From positions 1 to 20,063 of IMG/VR virus record IMGVR_UViG_3300039043_000005: a stretch of DNA of 20,063 bases; one strand, 5' to 3'. Every line of letters begins with the position of its first letter. The stretch's first letter is position 1. Made by a program: the position numbers and the translations under genes. Below, piece by piece: positions 1-8,002 of this stretch. The stretch comes from a virus. A model generated the notes under the pieces. It saw only the letters and a program-made list of their open reading frames with translations, did not search any database and was not told where the DNA came from.

Positions 1-1598
1 TTGGTGGTGTTTCCAGCAGTGTCAAACTTTGCAAAATCTATATCTGATGATGATAATGAAAGTTCAGTTCTTAGAATATCTTCAATTATGTATATTGGGT
101 TTTCAATTAAATCATTTTCATTAAAACCATTATTTCTTGAATCAGCATCGATAAATGCACCATATTTTCTACCACGACCACAAACATATACAAATTCATA
201 TTCTACTGGATAATTTATTGTTTTTGTTCTTGTAAGTGTTATTTCACGATTTAATAACTCTGAAGATGGAATGTTTATTTTTCCTCGTATAGCTTCAGCA
301 ACTGTTGTTTCATAATATTCAATTTCATTATATGGTTCAATACCATCAATTTTTAATTCAACTACAAAACCAATCTCTTTAATTTCAACTGTTATCTGGC
401 TTGTCTGAGCTGAAAGTTTTATTTCTAATTGACCTTCAAAGTCAAATGAACTTTTTTGATCAGTAGTTGTAGTTACAACAGATTCTAATTCAGCATTATT
501 TCCTGTAGTAGCAAGGGCATGAGAAGTTGCACCAATTTGTAAAAAATCAAATACACTATCATTGCCAGAAATTGTACCTAATTTTGCAATTGCTTTAGTG
601 CTTATACATTCTCCAATTTTAGGAACTTTAGGAATACCCAAAAAAATACTTCTTGTGTTTGCTGTTGAACCGTCTCCAGCATTAGCAACCAATGTGCCTG
701 ATGTAGAAAAACTTCCGTCAACCATATTTGCAACATTAGTTTGACTTCCAGACCCTGAAGTAGTAAAGCTTGTTGTTGTAAGGGGTATATAAATTTTACA
801 AGTATTATCTGCAAATCCTACAGATGGGTTGCCAGAAATTGAAGTTGAACCAGTAATATTAGCATACTTGTTATTTTTATAATAATATATATTTTCTGCA
901 TCTAAGGTATGAATAGCTTGATTATCTACTTTGGCAAAAGTTTTCAATTCAGAAACATTAAATTTATTTGTTATGATTGCTGGAAATGCACTTTTATAAA
1001 ATGGCTTCATACGATCAAAATGAGTGGTTGGAATTGTACCTACATCACCAGTGTAAAAGTCACCATATGCCATTGGTATAGGTTTATTCCTGTTTGATAA
1101 TGGAATATCATCACCGTTGCCAAGAGTAGATGTTGGTAACTTTTGATGAACTGTTGAACTTTTATCCAACAATGTCAATTTTAAAGAGTCATAATCATAA
1201 TTTATATCACCAGATATTATCCCTGTTCCAATCATTCTTGTTGAAGTATCAAAAGTGCTTGTTTGATTTGTATTTAAAAATAATTCCCATTTTCTATTAC
1301 CAAAATTATTAGTTGCGAAAAGGTCTGAAAACCTTCCTCCTTGTATTGATCTTTCTGTATTTATAATTCTTATTGACATATTACTAGATGATGTATTGAA
1401 GTCAAAAAAATTACAAGATTGTGATAGGTTTCCCCAACTTGATATAAGACCAAAATACATATCATCCCCATCTGGTCTGTCAATATCTGATAAACCTATA
1501 AAATTAGATTCATCATTATAATATAATTTGATTACCCAAAATGCTGTTGTATTTGCATTTTTAAGACTGTTACTAAGGTCTGTATCAAAACTAAGCAT
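1..1598 (-). CDS. Distal tail / tail-tip structural protein (3' end outside window)
   Basis: An open minus-strand frame starts at the ATG at 1598-1596 and runs off the window at base 1, giving about 532 residues without a stop. The start overlaps the last 8 bases of the tape measure gene, with a weak TAGGTG ribosome site. The protein opens MLSFDTDLSNSLKNANTTAF. It contains a Ser/Thr/Gly-rich beta segment around residues 270-330. A conserved-looking stretch follows near residues 470-510, with GRGRKYGAFIDAD and then NPIYIIEDILRTEL, the style of tail-tip or baseplate hub proteins encoded directly after tape measure genes in siphophages. The role is inferred mainly from position. No enzymatic motif was seen. 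A minor tail protein or receptor-contact protein are alternatives. Confidence 0.75.
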   Translation of the reverse strand, partial: MLSFDTDLSNSLKNANTTAFWVIKLYYNDESNFIGLSDIDRPDGDDMYFGLISSWGNLSQSCNFFDFNTSSSNMSIRIINTERSIQGGRFSDLFATNNFGNRKWELFLNTNQTSTFDTSTRMIGTGIISGDINYDYDSLKLTLLDKSSTVHQKLPTSTLGNGDDIPLSNRNKPIPMAYGDFYTGDVGTIPTTHFDRMKPFYKSAFPAIITNKFNVSELKTFAKVDNQAIHTLDAENIYYYKNNKYANITGSTSISGNPSVGFADNTCKIYIPLTTTSFTTSGSGSQTNVANMVDGSFSTSGTLVANAGDGSTANTRSIFLGIPKVPKIGECISTKAIAKLGTISGNDSVFDFLQIGATSHALATTGNNAELESVVTTTTDQKSSFDFEGQLEIKLSAQTSQITVEIKEIGFVVELKIDGIEPYNEIEYYETTVAEAIRGKINIPSSELLNREITLTRTKTINYPVEYEFVYVCGRGRKYGAFIDADSRNNGFNENDLIENPIYIIEDILRTELSLSSSDIDFAKFDTAGNTT

Positions 1599-3393
1599 TT
1601 AACGTAGCACCTAAAGAGGTAGCTTTATTGATTGCTGGTATAAGTTCATTGTTTACATAAGACTCATCAACCACGCCACCTGAAATGTTTACAGTGAGAC
1701 CCATATTACTTGCAAGGTTTTCTTGCTGTGCTTGATTTAAAATAACCTCACCTGGTGTAAGCATGGCTGGAACTGTATCTTGATTTCCTGATCCTTGTAC
1801 TATACCACCTTCAGCAAATTTAGGAACTAAACTGTCAAATAATTTTGTAGCAGATGCCGCCAATGCCGCCCCAGTTACTAAGCCTAAAAGACCTTTTCCA
1901 CCTATTTCTTTGGCTAGTATATCAGCCATCATTTGTGCAAATCTTGCTTGTATAACTTTTCTAACTGCTCCTAAAATACTATCAGAACTTTGCCCTGTTG
2001 CTATTGCTTGTTTTATAGCACTTTCTTCAACCTTGTCACCAGTTTTTTCAGCAGATTTACCAGTTGCATCTAAACTTTTGGTCACAACCTCACCTGATTC
2101 TTTTGATAACACTGCAACTGTTTTAAAGTAATCACCCCATATTGCTTTAGTCCTTTCTGTAAAATCTGATAAAGTCTGAACTTGATTTTCACCTCCAAAA
2201 AATTGTGCAATATCTGTTTCTGCTAATTGTGATGATATAGCATCAACATCTATAAAATCAGACATTTCTAATTTTTCTATGCCAAGTTTCTCACCTAAAA
2301 ATGAATCTGCAAAAATATTAAATTGTTCTTTAATAATATTGAACATACCAATAAAAATATTTTGAACTTTTGCAGAAACTACTTGTGCAAATATCACCAC
2401 TGGTTCAAATAAAAATGATGCAATATTCTTTATACCTTCTACTAAATTAGTAAATATGTTTCTAGCAATAGGAATTATTTTACCAAGTGCAAATTGAAAA
2501 AGTTCAGGCACAGCATCAAAATTAATTCTTAGTTGCTCTCTTATAGCAGTTAGAAGTGCAGTTAGATTGTTTTTAATGTTTTCAGCAGTAGCACTAAAAT
2601 CAATGGTAGCAAGAAAGTTTACTGCACTTGATACATCCCTTGAAAAACTTGATAAAATATCTAATGCTGAATTAAATGCTGGTGTTAGTGCAGTTCCTAA
2701 TGTACCAGCTAAATTTGTTGCAGATGACCTTAAAATATCTATTCTTTGTGATGTTGTAAGCTGTTCTTCTCCCAACCCTTCAACAAGTAATTTTGCTTGT
2801 CGCATTGTTTCATTGTTAAATGCTTGTTTTTTTTCTTGATCAGTTAATTGTTTAGTTGATTTGCCAAGTGATTTAGCAAACCTTTCATTTGCCTCATTAG
2901 TATCAACCATAATACCAAGATTGTCAAGCATCAACTTTGATTGCCTACCCATACCAGTAACTAATGATTCAACACCAAAGGCAGTGTCTTTTCCAAGTGC
3001 TGAACCAAGCCTTTGTGCCACATCAAACATTTCTGACATCTGGTCATTGTTTTCAAATATACCAAGCAACATAGCATTATTTGCTTGAGTCATTAATTCA
3101 ATATTATCTATTGTACCATCAGTTGCATCTTGAAGTTTTCTTAAAGTATCTTCTGATCCTCCTATCCCTTGAGATAGATTATCAAAACCAGATTTAACAG
3201 CTTGTAATTGACTTGATACAGCAATGGTTGTTTTTACACCTTCAATGATACCTTTGGCGGCAAAGAAAGTTGCTCCAGCTTTTAATACACTTTTAGTGAT
3301 ACCTTTAACACCGCTATCAATAGCACCTAAACCACTTTGTGTACCCCTTACACCTTTTAATCCTAATTTTAATATAAGGTTTTTAACTGCCAT
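1591..3393 (-). CDS. Tape measure protein
   Basis: This 600-residue protein should set tail length and thread through the tail tube; at about 0.15 nm per residue it would predict a tail near 90 nm. The N-terminus (residues 1-60) is basic with a Gly/Ala-rich hydrophobic stretch. The middle is alpha-helical and includes a GTALTPAFNSALDIL segment and long amphipathic helices. A hydrophobic GLLGLVTGAALAASATKLF segment lies near residue 500. The C-terminal region near 525-560 carries the DTVPAMLTPGEVILN motif typical of phage tape measure proteins. The start ATG at 3393 has an AAGGA site and lies 11 bases inside the upstream chaperone frame. Its place directly after the chaperone pair is canonical. 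It is short for the family but not unusually so. Confidence 0.93.
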   Translation of the reverse strand: MAVKNLILKLGLKGVRGTQSGLGAIDSGVKGITKSVLKAGATFFAAKGIIEGVKTTIAVSSQLQAVKSGFDNLSQGIGGSEDTLRKLQDATDGTIDNIELMTQANNAMLLGIFENNDQMSEMFDVAQRLGSALGKDTAFGVESLVTGMGRQSKLMLDNLGIMVDTNEANERFAKSLGKSTKQLTDQEKKQAFNNETMRQAKLLVEGLGEEQLTTSQRIDILRSSATNLAGTLGTALTPAFNSALDILSSFSRDVSSAVNFLATIDFSATAENIKNNLTALLTAIREQLRINFDAVPELFQFALGKIIPIARNIFTNLVEGIKNIASFLFEPVVIFAQVVSAKVQNIFIGMFNIIKEQFNIFADSFLGEKLGIEKLEMSDFIDVDAISSQLAETDIAQFFGGENQVQTLSDFTERTKAIWGDYFKTVAVLSKESGEVVTKSLDATGKSAEKTGDKVEESAIKQAIATGQSSDSILGAVRKVIQARFAQMMADILAKEIGGKGLLGLVTGAALAASATKLFDSLVPKFAEGGIVQGSGNQDTVPAMLTPGEVILNQAQQENLASNMGLTVNISGGVVDESYVNNELIPAINKATSLGATLNA

Positions 3394-3781
3394 TCTTTTT
3401 CCTTTCGTGGTTAGATATTTTTTGTATTTCGTTTTCTATCACAGTAAAACAATCCATCATCCAAGCATCCATTGAATCAAGGTCTTTTGAAATAGGAACA
3501 TTAAATTTAGTTACAGAAAAATAGTCAGTGATCATGTGCCAACACCAATCACTTATTACAATAGAGGGATTACAAAAAAAAGGTAATTGATAAAACATAC
3601 TTTGCCCTACATCAAACCCTTTTTCAGTTGATTCATTAATGATTCTGTAAACTTCATCTATAATGTCCTGTTTATTTTCAAACCTAACTCTCTCAAACAA
3701 TGTTGGCGATTGGGCATCATAGGGTAGTTCAAACCTATTTTCAGGAACTCCATAATTAGAGAACCATACCGCAGTCCTCAA
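3383..3781 (-). CDS. Tail assembly chaperone, downstream (T) frame, expressed by -1 frameshift
   Basis: This is the 132-residue frame after the first chaperone gene. It has no ATG near its beginning: the first possible initiation codon is a TTG at 3781 with no Shine-Dalgarno sequence, and the first methionine is about residue 62. The frame is open upstream through a GGGAAAC heptamer in the preceding gene. It is therefore most likely translated only as the C-terminal half of a fusion, as in lambda gpG-T. A slip at the heptamer would join residues 1-87 of the upstream protein to P-Y-W-R and then this frame, about 223 residues in all. By analogy the T domain would bind tail tube subunits while the tape measure is coated. 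Sequence alone does not identify the family; position and the slippery site do. Confidence 0.82.
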   Translation of the reverse strand: MRTAVWFSNYGVPENRFELPYDAQSPTLFERVRFENKQDIIDEVYRIINESTEKGFDVGQSMFYQLPFFCNPSIVISDWCWHMITDYFSVTKFNVPISKDLDSMDAWMMDCFTVIENEIQKISNHERKKNGS

Positions 3782-4053
3782 TCGCCAGTAAGGTTTCCCA
3801 AATCTAATCCCATATAAGCACCAATGATTGCTGTAAGCACTTCATCTTCTTGCACTGCTGAAAGATTACCTAATGCTTCATCAGCTTTTTTTTCATTATC
3901 AAAAGCCAGTAAAGTAAATTCATCACCAAGTTCATGAAGTTCAGTAATATTTTCAGAAGTAAAAACTTTCTTTACTTTCTTATAATACTTCCTTCTTTCT
4001 TTCCTAGTTATATCCTTTACTTCAAATTCACCATGTGGTGTATCAACAACCAT
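3778..4053 (-). CDS. Tail assembly chaperone, upstream (G-like) protein
   Basis: This 91-residue protein is encoded between the major tail protein and the tape measure protein, the usual place of the gpG-type chaperone that coats the tape measure during tail assembly. It starts at an ATG preceded by a strong GGGAGG site. It has a basic helix (RKERRKYYKKVKK, about residues 17-29) followed by an acidic helical C-terminal part. A slippery heptamer, G GGA AAC, lies at codons 86-87, twelve bases before the TGA stop, and would divert a fraction of ribosomes into the next frame. Assignment rests on size, location and frameshift signal rather than on a clear sequence signature. Confidence 0.8.
   Translation of the reverse strand: MVVDTPHGEFEVKDITRKERRKYYKKVKKVFTSENITELHELGDEFTLLAFDNEKKADEALGNLSAVQEDEVLTAIIGAYMGLDLGNLTGD
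3793..3799 (-). promoter_or_regulatory. Programmed -1 ribosomal frameshift slippery site GGGAAAC
   Basis: On the minus strand the codons read TTG GGA AAC CTT, so the heptamer G GGA AAC fits the X XXY YYZ rule exactly in the zero frame of the upstream chaperone gene. A slip to GGG AAA re-pairs both tRNAs and continues as CCT TAC TGG CGA TTG AGG into the downstream frame. The zero-frame stop follows 12 bases after the site. Lambda uses the closely related GGGAAAG in the same place. I did not find a convincing downstream stimulatory hairpin by eye. Confidence 0.82.
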
Positions 4054-4071
4054 AATTACCTCCCAATTAGA

Positions 4072-5154
4072 TTACATTGCTGTTAATGCAGTATTTTCAA
4101 ATGTTTCTAGTTTAAATGCTTCATTGCTTCCATTCTGTACACATTCAAATTCAAGCGTGTGAAATATACCATTTTCAGAAATATCTTGACCAGGATCACC
4201 AGTATATTGTACTTCTGCTGTTATTTCCATTTCACCTGAAGCATTTGGTGAACTATCTCCACAAATTAAATTTAATGTCATTGTGTCACCATCTAAGAAG
4301 TCTTGAATCACATTATTATCTGCACCATAGTCAAATTCATCATCTAACTTAATAGTAATAGAACCAGTCACCACATATTCAGGAAAAGCATATAATTCAG
4401 CATTGCCATTTGTATCAGCACCAACTCTATTAACACCATTTGAGATATTAAAAGAAAATGCTTTCATGATAAAGCTTCTATTATCTTGCCCATCAACATC
4501 TAATGTTCTTGTATCAAAGTCCATTACATTAAAATAGGTAGTTTGAGGATCAACCCAAGTTCCATCAAATGTTTGTTCTAAAACTGTTGATGTGCTTACA
4601 GGATTGCTGAATCCACTAAAGTAATTACCACTAATAGAAACCAATCCATTATTTGCTCCAACATCTCCAGCAATAGCTAAATCACTTACAACAACACCAC
4701 ATAACTTTATACCCTCACCAGCGGCTGGATAGTAAGCTAAGTTCACACTGTGAGGTATTGCATCACCTCCTATTGCTTCACCTATTGAAGCTGGGTTGCT
4801 TGTTCCATCAATTTCCATTTCATGCAAAATAGAGCCACTTTGTCCATTTTCTTGACCAACCAACATAGCGTGTTGAACTAATGTTTTTGGTGTTGCTATC
4901 ATATCAAAAGGCATAGTAACTGTACCGCCTCTTGTATTTACTATAGTATCACTTGCATTTTTGACAAGACCCCTACCACTTAATAATCTTGATTCTCTTA
5001 AAATATTAAATGTTGGTTTACTTGCTTGTACCACTGGTTGTGTAATGTATGCTGTTCCATCATTACCTGAACTATCTAATCCTACTCCAAAAGTTGTCTC
5101 TGCCTTTAAGCCATATTTGACATTACTAATTGGAAGCACTCGTGTATCAGCCAT
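4072..5154 (-). CDS. Major tail (tube) protein
   Basis: This 360-residue, beta-rich, methionine-poor and acidic protein is the probable tail tube subunit. It opens with MADTRVLPISNVKYGLKAET and contains a TRGGTVTMPFDMIATPKTL segment around residues 74-92, the pattern of tube proteins that begin with a reference to a construct or control state and then beta strands. It sits between the small connector genes and the chaperone pair, which is the standard place for this gene. The start is at a TAATG junction with the upstream gene and has a strong AAGGAGG site. At 360 residues it is longer than lambda gpV, leaving room for an extra domain on the tube surface. No catalytic motif is visible. Confidence 0.82.
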   Translation of the reverse strand: MADTRVLPISNVKYGLKAETTFGVGLDSSGNDGTAYITQPVVQASKPTFNILRESRLLSGRGLVKNASDTIVNTRGGTVTMPFDMIATPKTLVQHAMLVGQENGQSGSILHEMEIDGTSNPASIGEAIGGDAIPHSVNLAYYPAAGEGIKLCGVVVSDLAIAGDVGANNGLVSISGNYFSGFSNPVSTSTVLEQTFDGTWVDPQTTYFNVMDFDTRTLDVDGQDNRSFIMKAFSFNISNGVNRVGADTNGNAELYAFPEYVVTGSITIKLDDEFDYGADNNVIQDFLDGDTMTLNLICGDSSPNASGEMEITAEVQYTGDPGQDISENGIFHTLEFECVQNGSNEAFKLETFENTALTAM

Positions 5155-5342
5155 TATTTAGCCTCCTTCTTTGATTTTCCTTTTACTTTCTCAACAACTC
5201 CCATATCAAGAAGTTCTTGAGCTACTTCCTCAGTTGCCTCTATGACTTCACCAGACCTGAGTTTATCTAATGAACCACTTCCACAAAGCACACCATTTGG
5301 GTTTACCCTGTGTAATTTATTTAATTTGCCTTTAATTTTCAT
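5154..5342 (-). CDS. Small structural-region protein of unknown function
   Basis: This 62-residue protein lies between the tail-terminator-like gene (4-base ATGA overlap) and the tail tube gene (TAATG overlap), so it is translationally coupled to both. It contains a compact domain with VNPNGVLCGSG and LRSGEVIEATEEVAQELLDMGVVE, followed by a Lys/Glu-rich tail, KVKGKSKKEAK. Small proteins of the 'gEvievteevaqeLldmGvve' style are seen in head or tail modules of several phages, but I cannot name the family. A role in connector or tail assembly is inference from position only. Confidence 0.7.
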   Translation of the reverse strand: MKIKGKLNKLHRVNPNGVLCGSGSLDKLRSGEVIEATEEVAQELLDMGVVEKVKGKSKKEAK

Positions 5343-5764
5343 GTTATAACCTCTATACTATTGCAATTAAAAGTTGCTATGCCTTTTAGTAATGTATCAT
5401 CGTCCTCATCTCGTAGGTATTCAATAGATGGTAAATGAGCATCAAACCATACAGAACCATTATTATAAATTTTGTTATTATATATTAATTTTTTTAATCT
5501 TTCCATTATCAAAGAGACTTGCTTTATATTTAGCTTGGTATATTGACCGCCGGTTTTTAATTGATATGAAATTTGTATTTCATATTCTCTCTGCTGTCCA
5601 GTTGACAAAAAAGTAATAAAATTGTCTGCAACAGGACTTAGTAAAAATGATTGATTGCCTTTATGACTATCATAATATACTGGTGTTTTAAATTCACCAT
5701 TTATGACAGTAGCAAGACTCTCCATAATGTTATCATAAAAGACGTTTGTAAAATCTACAGGCAT
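5339..5764 (-). CDS. Tail terminator-like / tail completion protein
   Basis: This 141-residue protein lies between the adaptor-like protein and the tail tube protein. Its layout is that of lambda gpU-type tail terminators: an N-terminal helix (NVFYDNIMESLATVI), then beta strands (FITFLSTGQQREYEIQISYQL), a central helix (KQVSLIMERLKKLIY) and a final strand pair ending FNCNSIEVIT. Such proteins form the ring that stops tail tube growth and joins the head. The start overlaps the upstream stop as TAATG. No sequence motif is diagnostic, so a neck or other tail-completion protein remains possible. Confidence 0.65.
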   Translation of the reverse strand: MPVDFTNVFYDNIMESLATVINGEFKTPVYYDSHKGNQSFLLSPVADNFITFLSTGQQREYEIQISYQLKTGGQYTKLNIKQVSLIMERLKKLIYNNKIYNNGSVWFDAHLPSIEYLRDEDDDTLLKGIATFNCNSIEVIT

Positions 5765-6753
5765 TATTGTCTAATAGTCCTTACAGTTTTTATTGCAGTC
5801 AATCTTTGATCAAGTTCTCCGCTTACTTCAAGTTCCCATTCATCTGATGTTGTATATAATCCAGGAGAAAATCTCACATACATATTATGACCAATTAGTT
5901 GCCAGTATCCGTCTATTATTTCATTTATCGCCATCTGTTCAAGTTTCAACCCATTTTCATTTCCAATGAACGTATTAAATTTTACCGTTGTATTTTCAAC
6001 ACCTGCTGTAAATGTTCCTCCGTTACTTATAATAATTTTAATTAAATCCCAAGGATACGATGATTTTCCTTTAATATCAACTATACCCCCAGTTGTATTT
6101 GCATTAATTGAAACAGGCCTTAAAATACCTTTATATTTATTTTCATCTTCATGTTGATATAAAGTTATTTCACCTTTTCGTAACCTGTCTAAAAAACCAG
6201 TTTCATCATCATTCATTGCTTGTGATTTTATTTGATCTGCTTTTTCAAAATCATGTGGGCGAACTAAGCTCTCAACTGCCATAATTGCTGTACTTCTTAC
6301 AATAATTTCAGGGTAGTCATTTCCAACGGCATCCGCAGTGCCAACTCCTTTGTTCGGGTATATAGGAAAGGGGAGGTAACTTCTAACAAAGTCACTGGCA
6401 CGCTTGACTGCTTCTGTCTTTAAATCATTCCAGTCTCTGGATGCCTCAAACACACTACTATTCAATGTATTAACACTTGTACCTTGAAGATAATACTCAA
6501 GTAAGTCAGTAGATGCTGTATATCTATATTGATCATCTGAACTTGGTTGACTTGTTGTTACTGTTAGTTCTTTACCATCTTTATAAACTTGCCCACTACA
6601 ATCTCCTGTATTATATAGGTAAAATAGGTGAGATGTACCTGAGGCAACCCAATTACTAGATAAAACCTTTTTATGGTCAAATTCGCCTAAATAAGGTTCA
6701 ATAAACGTAAGGTCTGTGGTTGTGTTGCAATAAGATGGTTGATATGTACTCAT
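5764..6753 (-). CDS. Head-tail adaptor / connector protein with DUF1320-like middle region
   Basis: This 329-residue protein is the first gene after the small-gene block and starts the connector-tail run. Residues about 105-200 are helical (EAVKRASDFVRSYLPF, then EIIVRSTAIMAVESLV, then FLDRLRKGEITLYQ). They resemble the adaptor fold of Mu gp36 (DUF1320), HK97 gp6 and SPP1 gp15, proteins that sit under the portal. Unlike those proteins of about 100-150 residues, this one has a beta-rich N-terminal part of about 100 residues and a beta-rich C-terminal part of about 120 residues. The ATG overlaps the preceding stop as ATGA. A neck protein with extra decoration domains is the best reading, but the fold call is from pattern recognition only. 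Confidence 0.62.
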   Translation of the reverse strand: MSTYQPSYCNTTTDLTFIEPYLGEFDHKKVLSSNWVASGTSHLFYLYNTGDCSGQVYKDGKELTVTTSQPSSDDQYRYTASTDLLEYYLQGTSVNTLNSSVFEASRDWNDLKTEAVKRASDFVRSYLPFPIYPNKGVGTADAVGNDYPEIIVRSTAIMAVESLVRPHDFEKADQIKSQAMNDDETGFLDRLRKGEITLYQHEDENKYKGILRPVSINANTTGGIVDIKGKSSYPWDLIKIIISNGGTFTAGVENTTVKFNTFIGNENGLKLEQMAINEIIDGYWQLIGHNMYVRFSPGLYTTSDEWELEVSGELDQRLTAIKTVRTIRQ

Positions 6754-6977
6754 GCTTTTGCCTCTGGTATAAAAAATGGTTGTTCAATAATTTCTAATTC
6801 TAAATTTCTAATGTTTTCAACAATTTTTATTAACATTTCTTTCTCGTCAATACTTGTATTATCTATTATTATGTTTGTTAAATCAATACAATTAGCAAGA
6901 TTTTTACATTCCATAATAATATCAAAGGCATTTGCACCATTATTATTTTTAGTAGTTATTTCGTTGATCTTTTCCAT
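6750..6977 (-). CDS. Small acidic protein of unknown function
   Basis: This 75-residue protein (MEKINEITTKNNNGANAFDI...) lies between the metallophosphoesterase gene, which it overlaps by 22 bases, and the adaptor-like gene (ATGA overlap). It has no membrane segment and no cysteine pattern beyond two isolated cysteines. The C-terminal half is helical, with EKEMLIKIVENIRNLELEI. I do not recognise it. Close overlaps on both sides make it likely to be a real, co-translated gene. It could be a small neck or assembly factor because the genes downstream are connector genes. Confidence 0.65.
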   Translation of the reverse strand: MEKINEITTKNNNGANAFDIIMECKNLANCIDLTNIIIDNTSIDEKEMLIKIVENIRNLELEIIEQPFFIPEAKA

Positions 6978-8002
6978 TTTAAATATTCAGCGCCTTCATA
7001 GGCATTAAAAATTGTAGTAATTAATCTATTATCGTCATCTTCATACTTCGGATCAATAATTGTAACCGGAGCATTAAAAATGTTTTTATCGTCTAAACCT
7101 AATTTGTCTGCATAACTATCCATAATTTTAAAACTTGCTACTTGTAGTGCGTGTGAAATTAACCCAGACGCTGGGTCTTTTAAAACTTGATAACCAGAAA
7201 CATGAATATGCCCACAAGTCAAAATATGATCTTTCCAACCCATTTGAGCCGCCTTTGCAACACCATGAGCAGTATTCCACATTGAATACCCCTTAAAGGT
7301 ATGCCTTGCATTAATCCTTATTTCTTTTCCATTTGGAAATCTAAGATTTAATCTAGCTCCCCATTTTTCATAAACTCCTTTATGATCTCGCATAATAAAA
7401 TCTAAAGGGTCACCATCACCTGACCAGACATCGTGATTTCCTGCAACTAGATATAGCCAATTTACACTATTAACAAAATGCTCTGTAAGTCGCCATGATT
7501 CTTTGGCTGTTGTTGATTGCTGTCCATATAAAAAAGACAATCTACCAATCCAGTTGTTTTGTACATCGCCTAAATTTCCAGCAAACATTCCATCTGTTTT
7601 ATTTATCAAATCACATAAAGCATAAACATCAGCAATGTTTGTTCCGTCATCATCAATATGAGGATCACCAAAATGGCAAATCCCAATAGCACCCTCAGTT
7701 TTAATATCAATATTAATTAATCTTCTTGATTCTTTTCCCTTTACCTTTACTGAGTATTTTCTTTTTCTGTGTTCGATTAATTCTTCTATAGGAATATAAT
7801 CAGGATCAGTTATCTCTTTTACAAATTTTGCTTTTTCAAGTATGCTTGGATTAACAGTTCTTTTACCGCATGAATTGCACATCCATTGTTGCCTTTTAGA
7901 TTTTGCTCTATATAAATAACCATGCTTCCTAATACTTCTACTACCACAATATCTGCATCCTATAATATTACCATCAACATCTTGGACAACATCATTAGCC
8001 AT
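6956..8002 (-). CDS. Zinc-ribbon / calcineurin-like metallophosphoesterase fusion
   Basis: This 348-residue protein has two recognisable parts. Residues 16-45 form a four-cysteine zinc ribbon (C16-x2-C19 and C42-x2-C45) with a basic loop between the pairs, like the nucleic-acid-binding ribbons at the N-terminus of IS1-type transposition proteins. Residues about 103-300 carry the full metal-ligand set of calcineurin-like phosphoesterases: D113-x-H115 (GDPH), G145-D146, G188-N-H-D191, H234, and G264-H-I-H267. All expected ligands appear present, so the enzyme is probably active on a phosphoester, and the ribbon suggests a nucleic acid target. It overlaps the endolysin-like gene by 8 bases. Its place inside a structural operon is unusual. 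Mre11-like nuclease, RNA-end processing or cyclic-nucleotide hydrolysis are all possible; the substrate cannot be read from sequence. Confidence 0.9.
   Translation of the reverse strand: MANDVVQDVDGNIIGCRYCGSRSIRKHGYLYRAKSKRQQWMCNSCGKRTVNPSILEKAKFVKEITDPDYIPIEELIEHRKRKYSVKVKGKESRRLINIDIKTEGAIGICHFGDPHIDDDGTNIADVYALCDLINKTDGMFAGNLGDVQNNWIGRLSFLYGQQSTTAKESWRLTEHFVNSVNWLYLVAGNHDVWSGDGDPLDFIMRDHKGVYEKWGARLNLRFPNGKEIRINARHTFKGYSMWNTAHGVAKAAQMGWKDHILTCGHIHVSGYQVLKDPASGLISHALQVASFKIMDSYADKLGLDDKNIFNAPVTIIDPKYEDDDNRLITTIFNAYEGAEYLKWKRSTK

Noticed and set aside
602-814. Minus-strand ORF at 602-814
   Set aside because: An alternative-frame shadow of the distal tail protein, which has an uninterrupted frame across it.
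909-1312. Plus-strand ORFs at 909-1097 and 1130-1312
   Set aside because: They lie opposite the long minus-strand tail protein frame, lack ribosome sites, and their translations are low-complexity reflections of AT-rich antisense.
3700-3792. Downstream RNA hairpin or pseudoknot for the frameshift site
   Set aside because: Searched by eye after the heptamer; no stable pairing found, so only the slippery site is claimed.
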